Below, one piece after another: positions 1-6,122 of a DNA stretch of 8,776 bases (positions are counted from its first letter, which is position 1; every line of letters starts with the position of its first letter). The stretch lies in NCBI GenBank assembly GCA_947174735.1, contig CAMWKC010000078.1, positions 1 through 8,776 on the forward strand. Direction: 5' to 3'. The notes beneath the pieces are model-generated. The model saw only the letters and a program-made list of their open reading frames with translations, made no database searches and had not been told where the DNA came from. The translations under genes were made by a program, and so were the position numbers. Source of the DNA: an uncultured Porphyromonadaceae bacterium. Its GTDB lineage: Bacteria; Bacteroidota; Bacteroidia; Bacteroidales; Muribaculaceae.

Positions 1-1
1 A

Positions 2-268
2 AACGGTCGTACTGTCAAAAAGACCGAGAAGGTACCTGTTAATGCTGCGATAGTAGTCGAGGTATATGACGGACGCTTAGGAGCTTTGCGAGATTCATTA
101 CAGACTGCCGAATACGTGGAATATGCCATGCAGGAACGTGCCTATCAAGAGACAGAGGATAGCTACAACACGGAGCCTGTGGCCCCGGCGCCTGCTCCGA
201 AGCCGAAACCTGAGCCGGCTCCGGACTTGACAGAAGAAGAGGAAACTGACAATTATCTGAATCAATGA
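2..268 (+). CDS. PASTA-domain protein, C-terminal 88 residues (5' truncated)
   Basis: The open frame enters from the left edge with no start codon and ends at TGA 266-268. Fragment residues 1-24 (NGRTVKK...KVPVNAAIVVEVYDG) resemble the second half of a PASTA repeat: a G-x-x-V turn, a V-P-V/I-N segment and a hydrophobic beta strand ending in DG. PASTA repeats are small extracytoplasmic modules that bind peptidoglycan or beta-lactams in some families. Bacteroidota have short proteins with an N-terminal membrane anchor and a few PASTA repeats; no kinase domain can be inferred here because the N-terminus is missing. After the repeat comes a charged linker, then a Pro-Ala-Lys-Glu tract (EPVAPAPAPKPKPEPAP, bases 173-223) and an acidic tail, probably an unstructured C-terminus. 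The stop overlaps the next start (ATGA, 265-268), which suggests translational coupling to the pseudouridine synthase. A TTG at 86 is an internal Leu codon, not a likely start. The family call is fairly secure; the exact function is unknown. Confidence 0.8.
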   Translation, partial: NGRTVKKTEKVPVNAAIVVEVYDGRLGALRDSLQTAEYVEYAMQERAYQETEDSYNTEPVAPAPAPKPKPEPAPDLTEEEETDNYLNQ

Positions 269-1359
269 GCGAGAGTACAATACCGACTTCAACAGATGAT
301 TTCGATGAGGGACTGTTGTCCGAAGCAGCACCTGATTTCATAAGCGCTGACGGACGTGAGCTGTATGAACATTTCCGTTTTGAAGCTGACAAGGGACAAC
401 AACTTTTACGTGTCGATAAGTTTCTTGTGGCACGTATGGAGAAAACCTCACGCAACCGCATACAGCAGGCTGCCGACGCGGGTTGCATACTTGTCAACGG
501 ACGCCCGGTAAAATCAAGCTATAAGGTTAAGCCTTTCGATGTGGTGCAGATAGTGATGGACCGTCCGCGCTATGAGCTTGAAATCATACCTGAGGATATA
601 CCCCTCGATATAGTATATGAGGATGACCACGTGCTTGTAGTCAATAAACCTGCCGGTCTGGTGGTACATCCCGGGCACGGTAACTATACAGGCACTTTGG
701 TTAATGCTCTGGCCTGGCACTTCCGTGATAATCCTGATTATGATGTCGATGATCCGCGTTTAGGTCTGGTACATCGTATTGATAAAGATACTTCCGGTCT
801 GTTGGTAGTAGCCAAGACTCCTGAAGCCAAGACTCATCTTGGAGCACAATTCTTTAATAAAACCACACGGCGTGAGTATATTGCTGTGGTATGGGGAGAC
901 TTCGAGCAAAATCAGGGCACTATCACAGGAAATATAGCCCGAAACCCGCGCAACAAGCTTCAGATGGCTGTGTTCGATGACCCGGCAATCGGAAAACATG
1001 CCGTGACACATTACGAAGTGAAGGAGAGATTCGGTTATGTCACTGTAGTGAAATGTGTGTTAGAAACAGGCCGTACCCATCAGATACGTGTGCACATGCA
1101 GAGTCAGGGACACCCTCTGTTCAATGACGCTCGTTATGGTGGTGATGTTATACTGAAGGGTACTACTTTCGCTAAATACCGTCAGTTCATAGAGAATTGC
1201 TTTGCTGTGTGTCCCCGTCAGGCACTTCATGCACGTACCCTTGGCTTTGTGCATCCTGCCACTGGTGAACAGATGGACTTCGAGTGTGACATACCGGCTG
1301 ATATGAGTGCTCTTATGGAGCGCTGGCGTGCCTATACAGCAGGAAGCCGAAAACCTTGA
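265..1359 (+). CDS. rluD: RluA-family 23S rRNA pseudouridine synthase, RluD type, with S4 domain
   Basis: A 364-residue protein that should isomerise specific uridines of large-subunit rRNA to pseudouridine in the cytoplasm. Residues about 46-98 form an S4 RNA-binding domain (LLRVDKFLVARM, then ILVNGRPVKSSYKVKPFD). The catalytic domain follows, with VVNKPAGLVVHPG at 125-137 and the signature HRIDKDTSG at 170-178, where Asp173 is the expected nucleophile. LETGRTHQIRVH at 266-277, HPLFNDARYGG at 283-293 and RQALHA at 318-323 are also present. All key motifs are intact. An S4 domain plus these motifs fits the RluC/RluD branch; E. coli RluD modifies helix 69 of 23S rRNA. The symbol rests on family resemblance, and RluC-like specificity is not excluded. 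The first 45 residues are an acidic extension without recognised motifs. The ATG at 265 overlaps the stop of the PASTA gene by four bases, which supports this start and an operon with it. I see no obvious U-tract terminator immediately downstream. Confidence 0.93.
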   Translation: MSESTIPTSTDDFDEGLLSEAAPDFISADGRELYEHFRFEADKGQQLLRVDKFLVARMEKTSRNRIQQAADAGCILVNGRPVKSSYKVKPFDVVQIVMDRPRYELEIIPEDIPLDIVYEDDHVLVVNKPAGLVVHPGHGNYTGTLVNALAWHFRDNPDYDVDDPRLGLVHRIDKDTSGLLVVAKTPEAKTHLGAQFFNKTTRREYIAVVWGDFEQNQGTITGNIARNPRNKLQMAVFDDPAIGKHAVTHYEVKERFGYVTVVKCVLETGRTHQIRVHMQSQGHPLFNDARYGGDVILKGTTFAKYRQFIENCFAVCPRQALHARTLGFVHPATGEQMDFECDIPADMSALMERWRAYTAGSRKP

Positions 1360-1475
1360 CCGCTGTCAGATTGTTTTGAAAGAAAGGTATAAAGTATTAT
1401 CTTTGCATACCCTCATAGCGCTTGTCCTTTATTATGACTGAGCGCTCACCCAGACATAAACAGAAAGATCATATC
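1360..1475 (+). other. Intergenic region between rluD and the acyltransferase gene
   Basis: This 116-base gap separates two probable transcription units. It contains the TTTG/TAnnTTTG promoter and, if translation starts at 1476, a leader of about 63 bases. No stem-loop followed by a T-run is evident for terminating the upstream unit, and no riboswitch-like structure or tRNA is recognisable. ATG 1434 and TTG 1422 are in frame with the downstream gene, so part of this stretch could be coding if an earlier start is used. Confidence 0.6.
1375..1405 (+). promoter_or_regulatory. Bacteroides-type promoter (-33 TTTG, -7 TAnnTTTG)
   Basis: TTTG at 1375-1378 and TATCTTTG at 1398-1405 match the -33 and -7 elements recognised by the primary sigma factor of Bacteroidota, with 19 bases between them. 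Transcription would begin about 1410-1413. The site lies in the only sizeable gap of the half-window, between the end of rluD and the acyltransferase, and should drive the acyltransferase, phosphoesterase and FolK-like genes. The match is exact, but the call rests on the sequence alone. Confidence 0.72.
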
Positions 1476-2654
1476 ATGAGCCACCACGAACCGATAGACT
1501 TCAGCGACATAGCACCTTATAGCGATGAGGTGTTTCATAACAAAATGGAACAACTGGTGAAAGAGCCAGGCTTTCATCACGCATTAAATTACACAATGCC
1601 GAAGGAAGATGTGCCCGTACTCATCGATGAGTTGCTCAAGATAAATAACAAGCATGATTTCCAATTCAAGGTCATGTTTCCTTTTTTGGAAATGCTTGCC
1701 AAAACAACGACTTCCGGTATTACCTTGGGAGGTATAAAGTACTATAATCCAAGTCTTTGCTATACCTTTATTACCAATCACCGCGACATAGTGCTTGATG
1801 CCTCGTTTCTTAATCTTGCCTTCCTGCGTCGTAACATACCGACATCAGAAGTAGCTATAGGCAATAATCTGTTAATATACGATTGGATAACAGACCTGGT
1901 GCGACTTAATAAAAGCTTTATAGTGAAGCGTAACACCGGCCTGCGCGAAGCGCTTGAAGCTGCTCGTAAGTTGTCGGCCTATATACATCACTGTATACTT
2001 GATAAACATGAATCGGTATGGATAGCTCAGCGAGAAGGCCGTGCCAAAGACAGTAGTGACCATACACAGGAAGCACTTATAAAGATGCTTGCTATAGCGG
2101 GCGAAGGACCGTTTATAGAAAAACTGAAGGAAATAAATCTCATGCCGGTGGCTATATCGTATGAGTATGACCCTAATGACTATCTGAAAGTGCGGGAATT
2201 TCTGCTGAAACGCCGTGATCCTAATTTTAAAAAGACACAGCGTGATGACCTGTTTTCAATGGAGACCGGTCTGATGCAGTTCAAGGGTAAGGTTCACTTC
2301 CAGCTGACACCACGTATCAATACCCGTCTGGACCAGATAGGCGATTTTACTGACAATCAGCGTGCGGCTAAATGTGTCGGCAGTATCATTGATCAGGCCA
2401 TACATCGTAGTTATGAGATATTTCCGATTAACTATATAGCCTACGATCAGTTGTATAATACCAAGCGTTTCAGACGTAAATACACAGATCAGCAGCTTGA
2501 TGAATCGCTGGCTTACTTCGAGCGTCAGCTTGATAAGATAGAGCTTCCTGATATTACTGCGGAAGAGCGTACATATATGCGTGAGATACTTCTAACGATG
2601 TATGCCAATCCGTTGCGCAACAAGCTCAAGACTATACTCGGCGGGATAGAATAA
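1476..2654 (+). CDS. PlsB-like glycerophospholipid acyltransferase (1-acyl-sn-glycerol-3-phosphate acyltransferase family)
   Basis: A 392-residue protein of the PlsB/PlsC acyltransferase superfamily, which moves acyl chains onto glycerol-phosphate backbones in phospholipid synthesis. Block I is TNHRDIVLD at 100-108, with His102 and Asp104/Asp108 as candidates for the catalytic pair; the spacing differs from the textbook H-x4-D. Block II is probably FIVKRN at 148-153, block III WIAQREGRAKD at 182-192 (Glu187-Gly188-Arg189), and block IV LMPVAISYEYDP at 222-233, which recalls the IPVYIGYE of PlsB. No convincing transmembrane helix is visible, so it is probably a peripheral membrane enzyme. I chose ATG 1476 because an A-rich AGAAAGA (1462-1468) sits seven bases upstream, the promoter allows a normal leader, and the added N-terminus from ATG 1434 (MTERSPRHKQKDHI) looks like read-through leader. 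ATG 1434 (406 residues) remains possible. The gene is followed after 22 bases by the phosphoesterase gene, in the same direction. The acceptor (glycerol-3-phosphate, lysophosphatidate or another lysolipid) cannot be fixed from sequence. Confidence 0.86.
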   Translation: MSHHEPIDFSDIAPYSDEVFHNKMEQLVKEPGFHHALNYTMPKEDVPVLIDELLKINNKHDFQFKVMFPFLEMLAKTTTSGITLGGIKYYNPSLCYTFITNHRDIVLDASFLNLAFLRRNIPTSEVAIGNNLLIYDWITDLVRLNKSFIVKRNTGLREALEAARKLSAYIHHCILDKHESVWIAQREGRAKDSSDHTQEALIKMLAIAGEGPFIEKLKEINLMPVAISYEYDPNDYLKVREFLLKRRDPNFKKTQRDDLFSMETGLMQFKGKVHFQLTPRINTRLDQIGDFTDNQRAAKCVGSIIDQAIHRSYEIFPINYIAYDQLYNTKRFRRKYTDQQLDESLAYFERQLDKIELPDITAEERTYMREILLTMYANPLRNKLKTILGGIE

Positions 2655-2676
2655 TATCCTAAGAACCAAAATAATT

Positions 2677-3924
2677 ATGAGACTCCCTGTAATAGTGATA
2701 GTGTTACTCTTTGTGTTGAGTATCGCTATCGACTGGTATATACGTAATGATATCAGGTACTTCGCGCGAAAAGGAAGCAGTTGGCCGCGTATCTATACTG
2801 TCAGTTCGGTTGCTTGTTGGATTTTCCTTATCGTGACAGTGTCTTTGCCACGACGTAGTGAGAACGATGATATACTGACAGTGATGTGGATGCTTTACAG
2901 TTATCTGACTGTATATGCTGCCAAACTTGTGTATGTAATATGTGCCCTTATAGGTCGTATATTCTCTGTAGGAAAACCGCGCCGTTTTAACTCCAGTCTT
3001 TGGTTTGGTGTTCCTTTGGGCATATTGACGTTTATATGTATGTGGTGGGGTGTACTGGTAACACGTCGTCAGATAGAAATAACTAATGTCAATGTTTATT
3101 CTCCTAAATTGCCGTATGCTTTTGAAGACTATCGTATAGCTCAGATCAGCGATATACATGTCGGTACATGGGGCAACGATACCACATTCATATCACAGCT
3201 TGTCGATGCCGTAAACGCTCAACAGGCCGATCTGATAGTCTTTACCGGTGATATTGTGAACCGTAAGACCGATGAGATACGTCCGTTCCTTAATGTGCTG
3301 AGTCGTCTTCATGCTCCTGACGGTGTCATTTCGATATTAGGTAATCATGATTACGGTGATTATGTTGACTGGCACAGTGAGGAAGACCATGCAGCTAACA
3401 ATCGTCAGTTATGGGAGTTAGAGAAAGGCATGGGATGGACACTTCTGAACAACGACTATATGTTATTGAGACGCAATGATGAGTACATTACCGTGATAGG
3501 TGTCGAGAACTGGGGTGAACCGCCTTTCCATACTTATGGTGATCTTGATAAGGCTTATCCTGCTCCCGGCGATAGTACCGCTTCGTTGACCGATAATCGT
3601 TATAAATTACTTCTGTCGCACAATCCGGAGCATTGGAACCGTATAGTATCTCATGACACTAATATAGATCTTACTCTTGCAGGGCATACACATGCCATGC
3701 AGTTTATGTTACGTTTCGGTAAATGGAAATGGAGTCCTTCGCAGTATCGTTATGAACAGTGGGGCGGACTTTACGAACGACTGAATAAAAATGGTGAACC
3801 GGTATCTCTCTATGTCAATATAGGCAGCGGGGAAGTAGCTATGCCGTTCCGTATAGGTGCCACTCCGGAAATTACAGTGCTGACTTTGCACAGAGGTAAA
3901 CCTGAAACTGCGACATCAAAATGA
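2677..3924 (+). CDS. Membrane-anchored calcineurin-like metallophosphoesterase
   Basis: A 415-residue protein with an N-terminal membrane region and a C-terminal phosphoesterase domain. Four hydrophobic segments are visible at about 4-20, 41-57, 67-92 and 107-128. The calcineurin-like domain starts near 153 and has the complete metal-binding set: D-x-H in ISDIHVG (Asp159, His161), TGD (Asp192), GNHD (Asn223, His224, Asp225), SHNPEH (His315) and GHTH (His337, His339). It should therefore be an active two-metal phosphohydrolase at the membrane. The layout resembles YaeI/YkuE-type enzymes; the substrate is unknown. Its position directly behind a lipid acyltransferase makes a lipid phosphate or lipid-linked pyrophosphate substrate plausible, but that is inference. 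The ATG at 2677 follows an A/T-rich leader with no strong Shine-Dalgarno site, and begins directly with a hydrophobic segment. The stop overlaps the next start by ATGA (3921-3924), indicating translational coupling to the FolK-like gene. Confidence 0.9.
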   Translation: MRLPVIVIVLLFVLSIAIDWYIRNDIRYFARKGSSWPRIYTVSSVACWIFLIVTVSLPRRSENDDILTVMWMLYSYLTVYAAKLVYVICALIGRIFSVGKPRRFNSSLWFGVPLGILTFICMWWGVLVTRRQIEITNVNVYSPKLPYAFEDYRIAQISDIHVGTWGNDTTFISQLVDAVNAQQADLIVFTGDIVNRKTDEIRPFLNVLSRLHAPDGVISILGNHDYGDYVDWHSEEDHAANNRQLWELEKGMGWTLLNNDYMLLRRNDEYITVIGVENWGEPPFHTYGDLDKAYPAPGDSTASLTDNRYKLLLSHNPEHWNRIVSHDTNIDLTLAGHTHAMQFMLRFGKWKWSPSQYRYEQWGGLYERLNKNGEPVSLYVNIGSGEVAMPFRIGATPEITVLTLHRGKPETATSK

Positions 3925-4328
3925 ATAGCAAAGGGTATAAGGTAACGTTAAGTCTGGGTAGTAACTGCGGTAATCGCTGTGCTCTGCTGTCACGGGCTAT
4001 AGAGTGGCTTGAAGGACGGCTGGGTGCTATGGAGACAAGTGATTTTTACGAAACTCCGGCTTTGGCTGATAAGGAAGGGCGCTGTACACACCCTACGTAT
4101 ATGAATGCCGTGGTGCGTGGTGTATATTATGGTGACGGTCCGTTAGCTCTGCAGACTGAGGCTAAACAGTACGAAGAAATCATGGGACGTGATGCCGCTG
4201 CACGTGCACACGGGTGTGTGCCTATAGATATAGACGTTGTGATAAGTGATGGCACGGTGCTACGCGAGCGTGATGCTGCCAGCCGTTTCTTCACTATCGG
4301 ACTCGAACAGCTTGATAATTACTGCTAA
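3921..4328 (+). CDS. Short divergent FolK/HPPK-family protein (hydroxymethyldihydropterin pyrophosphokinase-like)
   Basis: A 135-residue protein, shorter than classical HPPK (about 160 residues). HPPK transfers pyrophosphate from ATP to 6-hydroxymethyl-7,8-dihydropterin in folate synthesis. Family features are LSLGSNCGNR at 10-19, a YETPALAD segment at 43-50, YMNAVVRG at 60-67, a Gly-Arg pair at 89-90, and the acidic motif PIDIDVV at 101-107, where Asp103 and Asp105 match the magnesium-binding pair. In E. coli HPPK the corresponding motif is preceded by an arginine (R92 of RTLDLD) and followed by a PH segment (His115). Here Val100 occupies the first place, and RERD leads straight to the C-terminal SRFFTIG without that PH. 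The start overlaps the phosphoesterase stop, and the frame ends in a proper TAA 60 bases before the palindrome axis, so the shortness is not caused by the turn-round. It may be a kinase with altered substrate handling or a non-catalytic paralogue. I leave the symbol blank for that reason. Confidence 0.78.
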   Translation: MNSKGYKVTLSLGSNCGNRCALLSRAIEWLEGRLGAMETSDFYETPALADKEGRCTHPTYMNAVVRGVYYGDGPLALQTEAKQYEEIMGRDAAARAHGCVPIDIDVVISDGTVLRERDAASRFFTIGLEQLDNYC

Positions 4329-4448
4329 TATTCTCTGATAAGAACAGTTCTAAGATTTACTGCAACAGTGACACAGGGAGTGACACGCGCGTGTCACTCC
4401 CTGTGTCACTGTTGCAGTAAATCTTAGAACTGTTCTTATCAGAGAATA
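4329..4448. repeat. Convergent intergenic centre of the palindrome, with nested short repeats
   Basis: These 120 bases lie between the two convergent FolK-like copies and are symmetric about 4388/4389. Within each half is a 12-base-spaced direct repeat: AGTGACAC at 4367-4374 and 4379-4386, mirrored as GTGTCACT at 4391-4398 and 4403-4410. An 11-base hairpin, AGAAC-A-GTTCT, lies at 4341-4351. The innermost part could be a genuine short palindrome such as a bidirectional terminator stem that seeded a turn-round, but no T-run follows it, and the true downstream sequence cannot be recovered from this window. No gene is seen. Confidence 0.7.
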
Positions 4449-4856
4449 TTAGCAGTAATTATCAAGCTGTTCGAGTCCGATAGTGAAGAAACGGCTGGCA
4501 GCATCACGCTCGCGTAGCACCGTGCCATCACTTATCACAACGTCTATATCTATAGGCACACACCCGTGTGCACGTGCAGCGGCATCACGTCCCATGATTT
4601 CTTCGTACTGTTTAGCCTCAGTCTGCAGAGCTAACGGACCGTCACCATAATATACACCACGCACCACGGCATTCATATACGTAGGGTGTGTACAGCGCCC
4701 TTCCTTATCAGCCAAAGCCGGAGTTTCGTAAAAATCACTTGTCTCCATAGCACCCAGCCGTCCTTCAAGCCACTCTATAGCCCGTGACAGCAGAGCACAG
4801 CGATTACCGCAGTTACTACCCAGACTTAACGTTACCTTATACCCTTTGCTATTCAT
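4449..4856 (-). CDS. FolK/HPPK-family protein, mirror copy
   Basis: The encoded protein is identical to that at 3921-4328, with the same short length and the same Val in place of the usual Arg before PIDID. Its start overlaps the stop of the mirrored phosphoesterase gene by four bases (4853-4856). The two copies face each other tail to tail across the axis. It is very likely the same genomic gene seen on the other strand and not a paralogue. Confidence 0.72.
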   Translation of the reverse strand: MNSKGYKVTLSLGSNCGNRCALLSRAIEWLEGRLGAMETSDFYETPALADKEGRCTHPTYMNAVVRGVYYGDGPLALQTEAKQYEEIMGRDAAARAHGCVPIDIDVVISDGTVLRERDAASRFFTIGLEQLDNYC

Positions 4857-6100
4857 TTTGATGTCGCAGTTTCAGGTTTACCTCTGTGCAAAGTCAGCAC
4901 TGTAATTTCCGGAGTGGCACCTATACGGAACGGCATAGCTACTTCCCCGCTGCCTATATTGACATAGAGAGATACCGGTTCACCATTTTTATTCAGTCGT
5001 TCGTAAAGTCCGCCCCACTGTTCATAACGATACTGCGAAGGACTCCATTTCCATTTACCGAAACGTAACATAAACTGCATGGCATGTGTATGCCCTGCAA
5101 GAGTAAGATCTATATTAGTGTCATGAGATACTATACGGTTCCAATGCTCCGGATTGTGCGACAGAAGTAATTTATAACGATTATCGGTCAACGAAGCGGT
5201 ACTATCGCCGGGAGCAGGATAAGCCTTATCAAGATCACCATAAGTATGGAAAGGCGGTTCACCCCAGTTCTCGACACCTATCACGGTAATGTACTCATCA
5301 TTGCGTCTCAATAACATATAGTCGTTGTTCAGAAGTGTCCATCCCATGCCTTTCTCTAACTCCCATAACTGACGATTGTTAGCTGCATGGTCTTCCTCAC
5401 TGTGCCAGTCAACATAATCACCGTAATCATGATTACCTAATATCGAAATGACACCGTCAGGAGCATGAAGACGACTCAGCACATTAAGGAACGGACGTAT
5501 CTCATCGGTCTTACGGTTCACAATATCACCGGTAAAGACTATCAGATCGGCCTGTTGAGCGTTTACGGCATCGACAAGCTGTGATATGAATGTGGTATCG
5601 TTGCCCCATGTACCGACATGTATATCGCTGATCTGAGCTATACGATAGTCTTCAAAAGCATACGGCAATTTAGGAGAATAAACATTGACATTAGTTATTT
5701 CTATCTGACGACGTGTTACCAGTACACCCCACCACATACATATAAACGTCAATATGCCCAAAGGAACACCAAACCAAAGACTGGAGTTAAAACGGCGCGG
5801 TTTTCCTACAGAGAATATACGACCTATAAGGGCACATATTACATACACAAGTTTGGCAGCATATACAGTCAGATAACTGTAAAGCATCCACATCACTGTC
5901 AGTATATCATCGTTCTCACTACGTCGTGGCAAAGACACTGTCACGATAAGGAAAATCCAACAAGCAACCGAACTGACAGTATAGATACGCGGCCAACTGC
6001 TTCCTTTTCGCGCGAAGTACCTGATATCATTACGTATATACCAGTCGATAGCGATACTCAACACAAAGAGTAACACTATCACTATTACAGGGAGTCTCAT
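4853..6100 (-). CDS. Membrane metallophosphoesterase, mirror copy
   Basis: The protein is identical over all 415 residues to the product of 2677-3924, including the four N-terminal hydrophobic segments and the D-x-H, GD, GNHD and GHTH metal ligands. Even synonymous positions match, which no ancient duplication would retain. Treat it as the same gene. Confidence 0.82.
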   Translation of the reverse strand: MRLPVIVIVLLFVLSIAIDWYIRNDIRYFARKGSSWPRIYTVSSVACWIFLIVTVSLPRRSENDDILTVMWMLYSYLTVYAAKLVYVICALIGRIFSVGKPRRFNSSLWFGVPLGILTFICMWWGVLVTRRQIEITNVNVYSPKLPYAFEDYRIAQISDIHVGTWGNDTTFISQLVDAVNAQQADLIVFTGDIVNRKTDEIRPFLNVLSRLHAPDGVISILGNHDYGDYVDWHSEEDHAANNRQLWELEKGMGWTLLNNDYMLLRRNDEYITVIGVENWGEPPFHTYGDLDKAYPAPGDSTASLTDNRYKLLLSHNPEHWNRIVSHDTNIDLTLAGHTHAMQFMLRFGKWKWSPSQYRYEQWGGLYERLNKNGEPVSLYVNIGSGEVAMPFRIGATPEITVLTLHRGKPETATSK

Positions 6101-6122
6101 AATTATTTTGGTTCTTAGGATA

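Larger units (their letters stand above)
1..4388 (+). repeat. Left arm of a window-long perfect inverted repeat (unique sequence)
   Basis: This arm reads as a normal run of five co-oriented genes and is the only independent sequence in the window. Every base I compared is complementary to base 8777-i of the other arm. Coding frames, overlaps and the promoter are all intact here, so it can be annotated as ordinary chromosomal DNA, apart from the last few tens of bases next to the axis. There I cannot tell which bases are genuine. Confidence 0.97.

Noticed and set aside
39..497. 152-codon open frame on the minus strand (mirror at 8280-8738 on plus)
   Set aside because: It is antisense to the PASTA tail and the rluD start, rich in Ser, Pro and Cys with no family resemblance, and the opposite strand has strong motif support.
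2704..3159. 151-codon open frame on the minus strand (mirror at 5618-6073 on plus)
   Set aside because: It lies wholly opposite the phosphoesterase coding frame, has a composition rich in Tyr, Thr and Arg, and shows no recognisable domain; it is a shadow frame.
4367..4410. CRISPR-like or iteron array from the AGTGACAC units
   Set aside because: There are only two direct copies per half with a four-base gap, no spacer-sized intervals, and no Cas or replication gene nearby.
4329..4448. Giant cruciform or bidirectional terminator as a functional element
   Set aside because: The symmetry does not stop at the intergenic region but runs through all genes to both ends, so the central symmetry is mostly a consequence of the overall mirror. 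No T-run is present in the unique half.
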